DNA of 64,000 bases from Sphingomonas sp. (GTDB lineage Bacteria; Pseudomonadota; Alphaproteobacteria; Sphingomonadales; Sphingomonadaceae), in contig JABDNH010000008.1 in the NCBI GenBank assembly GCA_013001055.1, forward strand, positions 62,001 through 126,000, written 5' to 3'. The notes beneath the pieces were generated by a model that was not told where the DNA came from, did no database searches, and saw only the letters and a program-made list of their open reading frames with translations. The translations under genes were made by a program, and so were the position numbers. Numbering within the stretch: position 1 is the stretch's first letter; every line of letters begins with the position of its first letter. Shown in pieces: positions 48,607-58,456 of the stretch.

Positions 48607-51600
48607 TCAATAGATCGCTGCCGCGGACATATCGTCCATTCCGGTCACCGGCTCCATCAGCAGGTTGAGGAACGGATCGTATTCCTCGGATGTGGAGATC
48701 GTTGACAGGCTTTCCAGCGGTTCCTGTTCAACAACGGCGAGTTCAAGCTCGGGCGGCTCTTCGAATAGCCCGCCGAGAGCCGAGAGGAACGCCGCGTTGT
48801 CGGCATCGCCGGCATATTCGACACCATTGATGATCCCGTCATTATTGTAGGCATCGAGACCATTGTGGATTTCGGCACCGGACAGGTCTTCGCCTGGCAC
48901 GCCTTCCTTCCACGCGTCGCTATTCTTCTTGTGCGTCTGATTATACTCGAACTCGGCAAAATCGACGCTGGCATCATTTTCCGTGCTGGCAAACTGCTGC
49001 AGCCAGTCGATCGCTTCGTCGATATGCTCCTTCGGACTATTAGGATCGGCCGCGTCGCCGATATTGTTACCGGCGAGATAGTTCAGCCATGTCGCCACGA
49101 CATCGCGGCCGAGCGAGATGGCGCCGTCATTGCCGCCGCCGCCCTTGACCAGTTCCTTGGCCATGCCGAGCTCGATGAAGATCGCATCTTCGCCCGGGTC
49201 GACGATCCCGTTCATGTTATAATCGCCGATCAGGAGACCAACCGAGACGTCATCGCCTGGGCCGATGCTGCCGTCGTTGTTGGTATCGCCATCGATGTAG
49301 ATGTCGTAGACCAGTTCGCCATCGGGGAACTCGTCGCCCTCCTTCTCATTGCCTTCGATGGTATCCCAGAACTTGCCGCCATTCTTGTCGTTCTGCCAGA
49401 AGCCTGGCGTCCGGACACCCGGACCGTCGTTGACGAGACCGTAATAGTTGGCGCTATCCATCTGCTCGTCGGTCTGGTCGGTCGAGACAAAGGCAGTGTT
49501 GGTGTGCTGCCCGGCCACGAACGGGAGCGAGTAGAAGACGTTGATCGCCGCACCCGGCGCGATCGAGACCGTGCCAAGTATGCCGTCGGTCGTCCCGTCA
49601 GCTGCATCGAGAACCGAGAACAGTTCATCTTCCGGATCGGTCACGTCGCCATCGCCGTTGACGTCGACCATCGCACCAAGGGCACCATAATCGATGTCAG
49701 TGGGCCCACTCGGACTGGTGATGACATCGCTGAAGCTTGGCGCGGTCAGCGTGATATTGCCATCGTTGACCAGCTCGACGCGGAACAACGCGTCGCTTTG
49801 CAAGCTGGTTTCCGGCCCGGTCGGATTATCCGCCGGATCCCAAGGCAGGTAACCGAAACCGGCATCCACCGAGACATATTTCTCGAGCGAAAGGACCGGA
49901 CGGTAGAGCAGATCCACCGCGGCTTCATCCTGGTCGGGTCCGGTCTGATCGGTGTCACCGATCGCCACGTTGTCGAGATCGCCATCACCGCCGCCCTGGC
50001 CGTCCAGATCAGCCTGTGTCAGCGTGTATTCGGCCGTGTAGTTCCAGGTCTCGCCGACATCGAGTTCGCCATCCATGTCGGTGTCGCCAGCATTGAACGC
50101 ACCGTTGAGCACAGGGGTCGCGTTGACCGCGCCATAGCTCTCGACCTCGTCGGTTACCACGACGCCAGTCAGCGTGATGTTGCCGGTATTGGCAATGGTG
50201 ATGTCATATTGAATGATATCACCGGCCTGATCGGCAAGCCCGTTGCCCGTGCCATCCACCGACACGACATCTTTTTGGACATCGATTGCGGGATTATAGA
50301 CCAGCGGCGCTTCTTCGCTGTCCTGTTCGGGACCGGTCTCAGCGCTATCAGCGGTCGCGGTGTTGTCGATGTCGCCATCGCCCCCGCCGCGGGTGTCGAG
50401 ATCGTTCTGCGTGATTGCGTAATCACCGAAGAAGTCCATCGAGTCGCCCGGTGCGAGCGAAGCGATCAGCTCGTTATTCCCCGTCAGCGGATCGACCACG
50501 GTGACATTGGTCAGCGTTGTGTTGCCGCTATTGGTGACGGTGAACTTGTAGTTGATGATCTCACCGGCTGTGTCGAGCAGGCTATTGCCCGCCGTATCTT
50601 CGCCGATGATCATCTTGTCGAACGTCAGCTCGGGCATCCGGACGACAGGTACTTCTTCGCTGTCGTCGGTCGGATCGGTCTGATCGCTATCGGCCGTCGC
50701 GGTGTTGTCGATGTCGCCATCGCCGCCACCGTCGGTGTCGATATCGTTCTGCGTGATCGCATAGCTGCCTTGGAACGTCTGGCTGTCACCCGGCGCGAGC
50801 GAGGCGATCAGCTCGTTATTTCCGGTCAGCGGATCGACTACCGTCACATTGGTCAGCGTGATGTTGCCGTCATTGGTGACCGTGAACTCGTAGTCGATGA
50901 TCTCCCCGGCATTGTTGAGGACACCATCGCCCGCCGTGTCCACACCGACCACGACCTTGTCGAAGTCGAGCGAAGGATCGTAGACCAGCGGCGCTTCTTC
51001 GCTGTCCTGTTCGGGACCGGTCTCGGCGCTATCAGCGGTCGCGGTATTGTCGATGTCACCATCGCCCCCGCCGCGGGTGTCGAGATCGTTCTGCGTGATG
51101 GCATAGCTACCGGTGAACATCGCGCTTTCACCCGGAGCAAGAGATGCCACGAGTTCATTATTCCCCGTCAACGGGTCGACCACGGTGACGTTGGTCAGCG
51201 TGATGTTGCCGTTGTTGGTAACGGTAAACTTGTAGTCGATGACGTCGCCGGCCTCGTCGAGCTGACCGTCTCCGGTCGCATCGGTGCCTGTGATCTCCTT
51301 GTCGAACATCAGGCTTGGCATCTGGACGACAGGTACTTCTTCGCTGTCGTCGGTCGGATCGGTCTGATCGCTATCGGCCGTCGCGGTGTTGTCGATGTCG
51401 CCATCGCCGCCACCGTTAGTGTCGAGATCGTCCTGCGTGATCGCATACTGGCCGCTTACCGTCGTGCTTGCGCCGACAGCGAGGTCACCAATGTTGACAT
51501 CGGTACCCGTCAGCGGATCGACGACAGTGACATTTGTCAGCGTGACATTACCGACGTTAGTGACCACGAAGTCGTAATCGATGATTTCTCCAGCATAGTT

Positions 51601-53889
51601 GAGGATGTTGTCTCCCGCGGCGTCGACGTCCTTCACCTGCTTGTCGAACATCAGCGCGGGGTTCTGCACGATGTCGACTTCTTCGCTATCGTTGATCGGA
51701 TCGGTCTGGTCGCTATCGGCCGTCGCGGTATTGTCGATGTCGCCATCGCCACCACCGTTAGTGTCGAGATCCTCCTGCGTGATCGCATAGCTGTCATATT
51801 GCGTAGAGAATTCGCCCGGCGCGAGCGTGCCGACATTGACGTCGAGCCCGGTCAGTGGATCCTGTACGATGACATTGGTCAGCGTGACGTTACCGATATT
51901 GGTGACCGTGAAGCTGTAGTCGATCAGCTCCCCGGCATTATTCAAGATGCCGTCGCCGGCCACGTCCTCGCCTTCGACAACCTTGTCGAGCCTCAGCAGC
52001 GGCGCGCGCAGGAACGGTACGGTCTCGTCATCCTGAACCGAACCAGTCTGATCGCTATCGGCCGTCGCCGTGTTGTCGATATCGTCATCGGCGCCATCGG
52101 CACTATCGTTGCCGCCATTGTCGATATCTTCCTGGGTCAAGATATAGTTGGCATCGACCGTGGCACTTTCGCCCGGCGCCAGCGTGCCGACATTGGTATC
52201 GATACCCGTGCGCGGGTCGACCACGGTGACATTGGTCAGCGTGACATTGCCCATGTTGGTGACGACCAGCTTGTAGAGGATTTCCTCACCAGCATGATCG
52301 AGTTGGCCATTGCCAGCCGCATCGACAGAAAAGATTTGCTTGTCGAATGCCAGCGCCGGGGATTGCACCAGTGGTGCATCGGCATCGTCGCTATCGCTTA
52401 CGGGGCCGCGCGCGGAATCCGCTTCGACCGTGGCCGTGTTATCCAAATCACCGTCGGGACCGTCGGAGCTGTCGTTGCCATTATTGTCCAGTTCGGCCTG
52501 TGTGACTGCCCGCGTCGCAGTATAGGTCCACGTCTCACCGACATCGAGGAACCCATCCATGTCGAGATCGCCATCGTTGAAGCCGCCCGTCTGGTTCGGC
52601 TCCAGATTATCTGCAGCGCTATCGGTCACGACGACATTGAACAGGTCGAGTTCGCCGTCATTGAAGACCGTGATCGAATAGGTGACCACGTCACCTGCAC
52701 TATCGAGCACGCCGTTGATGCCGTAATCACCATCATCGTCGATATCGGTGACTGTCTTGGTAATCTTGACGCTGGGTTCGAGCGGACGGTTGCCGATCGG
52801 ATCGACCTGGATGATCGTGCCCGCATCGGCCGAGCTGTCGATCAGGACCGTTTCGAAATCGCCCGTCGTCTGGACATATCCTTCGGGTACGACTTCATCG
52901 ATGCGCAGCGTATAATCGCTCGCACCGAGAACGACGCTGCCAAAGCTGTATTTGCCGTTGGAGTCGGTTTCCGTGAACCGCTCACCGTCATCCAGGATAC
53001 CGTTTTCATTCTCGTCGATGAAAATGGTGACGCCTTCCAGCGCTCCTTCACCCACATCCTGAATGCCGTTACCGTTCAGATCTTCAAACTTCATCCCCTG
53101 GAGGATGACGGCGTTCTGCAAGTTCCATTCCTCGAACCCGCCATTCACGCCCCAGCCAGCACCGGCCGAACCCATTTCGACATCGAGATACAACCACGTC
53201 GTGGCGGCATCGTAGCCCGCAAACAGCGAAGCAGGCACGAGTACGGCATAGTCGTCGGTGCCGCTGCCCGAGCTATTGGCTTCGCTAAGCAGGACCGATA
53301 CGTCACCATCCGGCCCACCGTCCATGTCATAGATGAGGTCGGTGATCGCTGCATTTTCGAGATCACTGCGGGTCTGGATCGTACCGTCGGACGATACGTA
53401 GAGCTTGAATATATCGAGCGAGATCTGCGTGTTGGGATCGGAGTTGGCCTCGTTGAGGTCGACACGGAATTCGTAATATTCCACATCATCGATCACGGTA
53501 ATGGGGATTGCACCGAGCAAGACCGCTTCGGTCTTGGCATGATCGATCTCACTATTGGACCCGTCGAGCGGCGGGGAGTCGATGGTGTTGAAGCCGCGCT
53601 CCCATACATTGGCATCGTTGTCGTCCTGGATCGCCAGGAAGGTGTTGTAGTTACCGGTACCCGATCCGACGTTGACGGCATCGGTGAACACTGCGCCGTT
53701 GATCGTGCCGCTTTCGCCGCCGGCGGTAATATCAAGGTCGGGTTTTCCGTCACCCGTCTTGTCGGGCTCTACGGCCGCGTTGATGGTGAAGGAGGTGATG
53801 GTGAAGCCGCTTGAGGAGTAGCTGGTAGAACCGGGCGCCAGCATCATGTCTTCCGTAGCGAAAAGATCTTCTTCTTCATCAAAAGCCAT
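48607..53889 (-). CDS. Giant DUF7507/DUF11-type repeat surface protein
   Basis: The 1760-residue protein starts at ATG 53889 with GGGGAG upstream; an in-frame extension to 53970 is not used. An N-terminal domain of ~260 residues lacks a Sec signal. An SdrD_B-like domain (residues ~266-365, FEDLNGNGIQDVGEG) follows. Next come eight DUF7507-like modules with TNVTVVDPLTG, YAITQ and DNTATADSDQT motifs, five of them exactly 114 residues (629-1198), then one divergent module. The C-terminal ~270 residues have dockerin-like Ca-binding loops (DGDTNNDGSIGPGDD, DYNMNGIVDPGED). It is probably a secreted fibre-like adhesin. Two CtrA-type sites lie upstream. Confidence 0.85.
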   Translation of the reverse strand: MAFDEEEDLFATEDMMLAPGSTSYSSSGFTITSFTINAAVEPDKTGDGKPDLDITAGGESGTINGAVFTDAVNVGSGTGNYNTFLAIQDDNDANVWERGFNTIDSPPLDGSNSEIDHAKTEAVLLGAIPITVIDDVEYYEFRVDLNEANSDPNTQISLDIFKLYVSSDGTIQTRSDLENAAITDLIYDMDGGPDGDVSVLLSEANSSGSGTDDYAVLVPASLFAGYDAATTWLYLDVEMGSAGAGWGVNGGFEEWNLQNAVILQGMKFEDLNGNGIQDVGEGALEGVTIFIDENENGILDDGERFTETDSNGKYSFGSVVLGASDYTLRIDEVVPEGYVQTTGDFETVLIDSSADAGTIIQVDPIGNRPLEPSVKITKTVTDIDDDGDYGINGVLDSAGDVVTYSITVFNDGELDLFNVVVTDSAADNLEPNQTGGFNDGDLDMDGFLDVGETWTYTATRAVTQAELDNNGNDSSDGPDGDLDNTATVEADSARGPVSDSDDADAPLVQSPALAFDKQIFSVDAAGNGQLDHAGEEILYKLVVTNMGNVTLTNVTVVDPRTGIDTNVGTLAPGESATVDANYILTQEDIDNGGNDSADGADDDIDNTATADSDQTGSVQDDETVPFLRAPLLRLDKVVEGEDVAGDGILNNAGELIDYSFTVTNIGNVTLTNVIVQDPLTGLDVNVGTLAPGEFSTQYDSYAITQEDLDTNGGGDGDIDNTATADSDQTDPINDSEEVDIVQNPALMFDKQVKDVDAAGDNILNYAGEIIDYDFVVTNVGNVTLTNVTVVDPLTGTDVNIGDLAVGASTTVSGQYAITQDDLDTNGGGDGDIDNTATADSDQTDPTDDSEEVPVVQMPSLMFDKEITGTDATGDGQLDEAGDVIDYKFTVTNNGNITLTNVTVVDPLTGNNELVASLAPGESAMFTGSYAITQNDLDTRGGGDGDIDNTATADSAETGPEQDSEEAPLVYDPSLDFDKVVVGVDTAGDGVLNNAGEIIDYEFTVTNDGNITLTNVTVVDPLTGNNELIASLAPGDSQTFQGSYAITQNDIDTDGGGDGDIDNTATADSDQTDPTDDSEEVPVVRMPELTFDKMIIGEDTAGNSLLDTAGEIINYKFTVTNSGNTTLTNVTVVDPLTGNNELIASLAPGDSMDFFGDYAITQNDLDTRGGGDGDIDNTATADSAETGPEQDSEEAPLVYNPAIDVQKDVVSVDGTGNGLADQAGDIIQYDITIANTGNITLTGVVVTDEVESYGAVNATPVLNGAFNAGDTDMDGELDVGETWNYTAEYTLTQADLDGQGGGDGDLDNVAIGDTDQTGPDQDEAAVDLLYRPVLSLEKYVSVDAGFGYLPWDPADNPTGPETSLQSDALFRVELVNDGNITLTAPSFSDVITSPSGPTDIDYGALGAMVDVNGDGDVTDPEDELFSVLDAADGTTDGILGTVSIAPGAAINVFYSLPFVAGQHTNTAFVSTDQTDEQMDSANYYGLVNDGPGVRTPGFWQNDKNGGKFWDTIEGNEKEGDEFPDGELVYDIYIDGDTNNDGSIGPGDDVSVGLLIGDYNMNGIVDPGEDAIFIELGMAKELVKGGGGNDGAISLGRDVVATWLNYLAGNNIGDAADPNSPKEHIDEAIDWLQQFASTENDASVDFAEFEYNQTHKKNSDAWKEGVPGEDLSGAEIHNGLDAYNNDGIINGVEYAGDADNAAFLSALGGLFEEPPELELAVVEQEPLESLSTISTSEEYDPFLNLLMEPVTGMDDMSAAAIY
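50296..52005 (-). repeat. Five exact-length 342-bp tandem repeats (encoding 114-aa modules)
   Basis: The units are 50296-50637, 50638-50979, 50980-51321, 51322-51663 and 51664-52005. Alternate units are closest to each other: the segment at 50301 recurs nearly unchanged at 50985, and that at 50641 recurs at 51325, both exactly 684 bp apart. This shows a two-unit block was duplicated recently. Confidence 0.85.
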
Positions 53890-54081
53890 GTCACTCTCCC
53901 CAAAAAATGCCTCGGCGCGCGCACCCCACCACAAATCGCCGCGCGAAACGCACGGTGCAAACGCATCCATTCGAACAAAAATCGGTACTGCTTCTCGTGG
54001 GTCGGAAACCCTAAAGGACCCCTGTCCCGATCAGGGACGATGCTCTTTTGGTTAACATGAGTCAAACAATTGGATTATTCT

Positions 54082-54096
54082 TTAAATCAAAGTTAA
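54082..54096. promoter_or_regulatory. CtrA-type full site 1 (TTAA-N7-TTAA)
   Basis: TTAA at 54082-54085 and TTAA at 54093-54096, seven bases apart. It lies about 193 bp upstream of the giant repeat protein start. A second full site follows 17 bases later, and another full site precedes the other giant adhesin. Confidence 0.5.
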
Positions 54097-54112
54097 ATAA
54101 TCCAAATAAGAG

Positions 54113-54127
54113 TTAAAGCGAATTTAA
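54113..54127. promoter_or_regulatory. CtrA-type full site 2 (TTAA-N7-TTAA)
   Basis: TTAA at 54113-54116 and TTAA at 54124-54127, seven bases apart. Two full sites within 46 bp in a GC-rich genome are unlikely to be chance. Binding is inferred from the motif. Confidence 0.5.
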
Positions 54128-54358
54128 TCGCATTTGAAAAACGACTCGGAGAGTTTTCGATCGGTCAGCTTGCCGATCCTGAACATTTGCAGCCCGATCA
54201 TTTTGGCTCGGTGAACATATCGAGCGGCACTGCATATCCGGCCGTGATCGCAGCAGTGGATCAAACAGGGACTATCAAACGCTATCCTCGCCGTGCCCTT
54301 GAAAAGACGAGGGGCAGCTTTAATTCGAAAATCTTGAACAATTGAGGAAAGCGATTTC

Positions 54359-55210
54359 ATGCCTGACTATCAGCCCCCCAAGGTCTGGACCTGGAACAAG
54401 GAAAACGGGGGCAAGTTCGCTTCGATCAATGCGCCCACCGCGGGCGCACGCGAAGACAAGGCACTGCCAGTCGGCGATCATCCGCTGCAGCTCTACAGCC
54501 TCGCCACACCCAACGGGGTCAAGGTAACCATTCTCCTCGAAGAATTGCTCGCCGCCGGATATGACGCGGAATATGATGCCCATATCATCGATATCGGTGA
54601 TGGCGACCAGTTCGGCTCAGGGTTTGTCGACCTCAACCCCAACAGCAAGATCCCCGCGATGCTCGACCGTGCGCCCAAGGCAGGCGGCGAGGCGATACGC
54701 ATCTTCGAAAGCGGCAACATCCTGCTTTATCTGGCCGAGAAGTTTGGCGCCTTCCTGCCGCAGGAACTGCCCGGTCGCACCGAGACGCTGAATTGGCTTT
54801 TCTGGCAGATGGGCGCTGGCCCGTTTCTCGGCGGCGGCTTTGGCCACTTCTATCATTACGCGCCCGAGAAAATCGAATATGCGATCGACCGCTATTCGAT
54901 GGAAGTGAAGCGCCAGTTCGATGTGCTCGACAAGCTACTCGCCGATCGCCGGTACATTGCGGGCGAGGACTATAGCATTGCGGACATGGCGATCTGGCCC
55001 TGGTACGGTGCCGTGGCGCGCGGCGAAGCTTACGGCGACGCCGCGACCTTCCTTGCCCTAGACGAATACAAGCACGTCCAGCGCTGGATCGCCAAGATCG
55101 GCGAACGCAACGCGGTGAAACGCGGCCGCATCGTCAACAAGAGCTGGGGCGACGTACAGCTGGAAAACCGCCATAGCGCCGCCGACATCGACGAAGCGCT
55201 CGCACCCTGA
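54359..55210 (+). CDS. yghU: Glutathione S-transferase, YghU type
   Basis: The 283-residue protein has the YghU-like N-terminal extension (WTWNKENGGKFASIN), a thioredoxin-like domain with SLATPNGVKVTILLEELL and ESGNILLYLAEKFG, and a helical C-terminal domain (YSIADMAIWPW). YghU-type enzymes bind two glutathiones and act as disulfide-bond reductases. It stands alone on the plus strand. Confidence 0.9.
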   Translation: MPDYQPPKVWTWNKENGGKFASINAPTAGAREDKALPVGDHPLQLYSLATPNGVKVTILLEELLAAGYDAEYDAHIIDIGDGDQFGSGFVDLNPNSKIPAMLDRAPKAGGEAIRIFESGNILLYLAEKFGAFLPQELPGRTETLNWLFWQMGAGPFLGGGFGHFYHYAPEKIEYAIDRYSMEVKRQFDVLDKLLADRRYIAGEDYSIADMAIWPWYGAVARGEAYGDAATFLALDEYKHVQRWIAKIGERNAVKRGRIVNKSWGDVQLENRHSAADIDEALAP

Positions 55211-55289
55211 AGCAGGATCGAAATCTGTAGACAGGAATGTTGATTCAGGTTAATTCTGCTCCTTAATCCGCTGACCGTGGAGGCTGTCG

Positions 55290-56375
55290 ATGGTGTTTGG
55301 CGATCGCACCTTTCCCGCCGATGCCTTGACGCAAGAGGCAGCTTGGCAGGGCATGCTCGACAATCTGTGCGACTCGTTCGGCGCCATGGGCGCCGGCATC
55401 GTGTCTTCAGAAGACGCTGCCAGCAAAATGCTGCACTGCGCCCGACCGACGTCGCGAGCGGCGCAAGAAGCCTATGCGGGCCATTTTTGCCACTTCGATC
55501 CGATCCCCCGAGCGGTGCTCGAGAACCGGCAAGACTCGGTTGGTTCGCTGCATTGCCTGCTGCCGCGTTCTGCGGCGCTCGACAATCCGATGATCGTGGA
55601 CTGGGCCATCCCCAACGGCATGGGACAAGCCCTCTACTACCGCCTCGAAAACGCGGACCATCGACTGGCGTGGCTGTGCCTCGCATTCCCTTTCGATCGC
55701 CGGGCCAGCGATATGGATCGCCTTGCCGGCAGCTTGCTGCCATGCGCTCGCATCCTCTCAATCGCCTTCGAGATGAAAAGTCGGCTCGAGAGGACCGAGA
55801 TGCGAAACGGTTTCTGGTCCCGCCTCTTTGAAAATATTCCCGTCGCCGTGATCGCAGTGGACAAGCAACTGCGCGTGGTCGACGCCAATCAAGCCGCTGC
55901 CGGACTCAATTATCAAACGCACGGGCTAGCGATCCACGGCGGGCATCTGACTTGCTTGCGCTCCGGCGATACGCACCGCGTTCGTGCGATTTCGGGCGCG
56001 GTCATCGACGAGCAGCGCCCCGGCGGCTGGCTCACAATCAGCCCTGATGATCGCACCATGATCATCGATATTGTGATCCCACCCGACTTGGCACGGCACG
56101 ATGATCGCAAGACGGCTCTCCTGATCGTTCGCGAACAGCGTGCGCTCGATTCACGGGACGTCGACCGCTTCGCCTGCTACTACGGTCTTACCGGCGCGGA
56201 AGCCCGTGTTGCCCGCGGGGTCGGCGAGGGTCGCAGCCTGACCGCGCTCGCCGCCGAACTGGGCGTTTCACATGCCACCGCTCGAGCGCATCTCCAGCAT
56301 ATCTTTGACAAGTGCGGCCTGCATAGCCAGTCCGCCCTTGCCGCCCATATGCACCAGCTTCGTTACCTCATCTAA
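55290..56375 (+). CDS. LuxR-type helix-turn-helix regulator
   Basis: The 361-residue protein has an unrecognised N-terminal sensory half, a PAS-like middle region (IPVAVIAVDKQLRVVDANQAA near residue 187), and a C-terminal LuxR-type DNA-binding domain (LTGAEARVARGVGEGRSLTALAAELGVSHATARAHLQHI). GGAGG lies upstream of the ATG. It is not an AHL-type LuxR: the autoinducer domain is not seen. The target may be the two genes that follow, which is only positional inference. Confidence 0.85.
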   Translation: MVFGDRTFPADALTQEAAWQGMLDNLCDSFGAMGAGIVSSEDAASKMLHCARPTSRAAQEAYAGHFCHFDPIPRAVLENRQDSVGSLHCLLPRSAALDNPMIVDWAIPNGMGQALYYRLENADHRLAWLCLAFPFDRRASDMDRLAGSLLPCARILSIAFEMKSRLERTEMRNGFWSRLFENIPVAVIAVDKQLRVVDANQAAAGLNYQTHGLAIHGGHLTCLRSGDTHRVRAISGAVIDEQRPGGWLTISPDDRTMIIDIVIPPDLARHDDRKTALLIVREQRALDSRDVDRFACYYGLTGAEARVARGVGEGRSLTALAAELGVSHATARAHLQHIFDKCGLHSQSALAAHMHQLRYLI

Positions 56376-56483
56376 CACCCCCCATACTCTCATCCATTTG
56401 GCTGATGTCCGATATCTCGCCGCCCGCTAGGCCGAAGGCGAATCGGGCGTGCGCATGGAGCCGCGCCGTGCAGGGGAACCGAC

Positions 56484-57398
56484 ATGAACAATCGAACGAT
56501 TATGATGCTGGGGACCGCGGCCGTAGGACTGTTCGGCACCGGTGCGCTGGCCTTGCCACAATTTGTCGACTGGTCGCCGCCCATCAACCTGGCATCATTG
56601 CCGGGGAGCAGCGGTGCGATCAGCACGCCCGCCGTCGACGGCTGCGTCAGCTGGGCACGTGATGGCTTGTCGCTCTATTTCACCTCCAACCGCCCGAGGG
56701 CCAACGGGGCGAGCGATTTCGATATCTACGTCGCCACCCGTCCCTCCCGCGATGTCGGGTTCGGCGCAGTCACCCGGCTTCCGGCGCCGATCAACCGCGA
56801 CGGCAGCGACGAATTCTGTCCGACCGTCGCTACCGGGAACAGGCTTTATTTCTCATCGACGAAGGTTGATCCGCTTGGCGACATATATGTTACTCAACGT
56901 CGCCCGGGTGGATGGACGGAACCAGAACATCTCGGCCCGAACATCAACGGGCCAGGCATAGATGAAACGCCCACCTTCTATGAGGATGACGAAGGTCGAA
57001 CTGTCATGATCTATTCGCGGCGGCCAACGACGGTCGCGTCCGGCTTCATCCTTATGAGCATCGATGGCGGACCCGCAGTTCTGCTGCCAGGGGCGGTGAA
57101 TGTCGCCGGGGCGAATAACCGCCCGACGGTAACGCGTGATGGCAAGACGCTCTATTTCGATACGACCCGTTTCACCGCACCCAATAACGTCGATCTGGCC
57201 GTCGCAACCCGCACTAGCCTTTCACAGCCGTTCGATAACGTCGTCCATCTGTCGGCCTTGAGCGGACCGGGCTTCGATGCTCGTCCTGCGCTTTCTTTCG
57301 ATGGACGCACGCTGGCGTTCTCATCGGTGCGCGCCGGAAATCCGTCACCTGCTCCCGACATCTGGATAACGTCGCGAGACAAGGCGCACGGCAACTGA
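56484..57398 (+). CDS. Secreted PD40/WD40-like beta-propeller protein
   Basis: The 304-residue protein has a signal peptide (about residues 1-24, ending ALALP) and several TolB-like PD40 repeats (RDGLSLYFTSNRP, RLYFSSTK, DGKTLYFDTTRF, DGRTLAFSSVR). The propeller probably binds a protein or polysaccharide in the periplasm. Function is unknown. A lipoprotein gene follows 17 bp later. Confidence 0.78.
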   Translation: MNNRTIMMLGTAAVGLFGTGALALPQFVDWSPPINLASLPGSSGAISTPAVDGCVSWARDGLSLYFTSNRPRANGASDFDIYVATRPSRDVGFGAVTRLPAPINRDGSDEFCPTVATGNRLYFSSTKVDPLGDIYVTQRRPGGWTEPEHLGPNINGPGIDETPTFYEDDEGRTVMIYSRRPTTVASGFILMSIDGGPAVLLPGAVNVAGANNRPTVTRDGKTLYFDTTRFTAPNNVDLAVATRTSLSQPFDNVVHLSALSGPGFDARPALSFDGRTLAFSSVRAGNPSPAPDIWITSRDKAHGN

Positions 57399-57415
57399 CG
57401 AAATATGAGGAAAGG

Positions 57416-58369
57416 ATGCTTGTTATGGGCGGAAATCAACGGCGGCATCATCGCCTCGCTGCCGTCCTCGCGGCGTGCCTGCTCCTCGGCGCATGCGATG
57501 AGGACACTGGACCTGGGCCGGTCGTGTCGCCTCCGCCGGCACCTCCGCCCATTACAACTCCGCCACCACCACCGTCAGGCGAGGCACTTCCAAGTCAGCT
57601 GATGTTGGCTGGCGCAGTCACCGGGGATGTCATTGGTGCAACCATGATCTGCGCGCCGGAGGTCGGTTCGTTCGGAGGAAGTCCGATCCTTTCGAAATTC
57701 AGCATCGACCGCATACCGACCCAGATCTATCCCGACAGCCGAAGCGGGCTGTCGCTGCCGGAGCCATATCTATACTTGTTCGACGACAATGGCTTCGGCG
57801 GGACCAGCTATAAAGAGGCGGAACGCCTAGTGGACGGGCCGCTCTTCGATACTCATATTTCGACCGAGTGGGGGGAGCCCACGCGCCTCGACATCCCCCA
57901 TTACGATGGCACTGTAGACCTCGACCACGCCACGTTTGGGATGCGCTTCGAATATGGCGCATTGTGCTTTTTCGCCGGTGGGATCGGATGGTCGGCACCC
58001 ATTCTTCCCGGCACGTACCGCGGTGTAGCCGACGGCATCGCCTTCATGAATGGCATAGTCTACCGTCTCTACGGAAGCGACGTCGTTGTCGGTGGCGAAG
58101 CCAGTGCCGTCGAGCCGGCCGTCACGCTTGTCGGGCACGAGTTCGACGGCGGCATCCTCGATACCACCAGGCCCGTCGCCCTAGGGACGATCCGGCCCGA
58201 CCCATCGGGGCCAATTACGAGCTTTTTCCTCGATGGCGCGACGGCCGGCTTCAAAGGCACCTTCAACGTCCGCGGTGCCACCGAAGGGGAGGCAATGGTC
58301 GGTCAGTTCGCGCTCAATCACGTCAATGGCGATGTCCTGTTCGGGGTCGTCGCGCTCGATCGCGACTAG
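57416..58369 (+). CDS. Hypothetical lipoprotein
   Basis: The 317-residue protein has a lipoprotein signal (lipobox LGAC), a Pro-rich linker, then a beta-rich domain with a C-terminal repeat-like pattern not recognised. It ends with VNGDVLFGVVALDRD. An ATG at 57425 would also work. It is likely co-transcribed with the propeller gene. Confidence 0.65.
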   Translation: MLVMGGNQRRHHRLAAVLAACLLLGACDEDTGPGPVVSPPPAPPPITTPPPPPSGEALPSQLMLAGAVTGDVIGATMICAPEVGSFGGSPILSKFSIDRIPTQIYPDSRSGLSLPEPYLYLFDDNGFGGTSYKEAERLVDGPLFDTHISTEWGEPTRLDIPHYDGTVDLDHATFGMRFEYGALCFFAGGIGWSAPILPGTYRGVADGIAFMNGIVYRLYGSDVVVGGEASAVEPAVTLVGHEFDGGILDTTRPVALGTIRPDPSGPITSFFLDGATAGFKGTFNVRGATEGEAMVGQFALNHVNGDVLFGVVALDRD

Positions 58370-58456
58370 CTGCGAATCGCTCGACCCAAAGCTACGCGCC
58401 TCACGGTGGCCCGAGCAGCGCGAAAGACTGCCCCATACCCAAAGTCGCGCGTCAAG

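Larger units (their letters stand above)
53890..54358. other. 469-bp intergenic regulatory region
   Basis: No supported gene is present. The interval separates the divergent giant repeat protein and GST genes. It is AT-rich around 54050-54130 and contains two CtrA-type full sites and a GTTAAC hexamer at 54051. It probably holds both promoters. Confidence 0.6.

Noticed and set aside
50296-52005. Regularly spaced repeats considered as a CRISPR array
   Set aside because: Units are 342 bp, contiguous and in frame, with no short unique spacers and no cas genes.
48865-53814. 1649-codon plus-strand open frame antisense to the giant repeat protein
   Set aside because: It mirrors the repeated low-complexity Asp/Thr/Gly codons of the minus-strand gene, has no ribosome-binding site of note and encodes a periodic, family-less product.
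54124-54360. 78-codon minus-strand open frame between the giant gene and yghU
   Set aside because: Cys-rich, no ribosome-binding site, and it overlaps a CtrA-type site and the yghU start.
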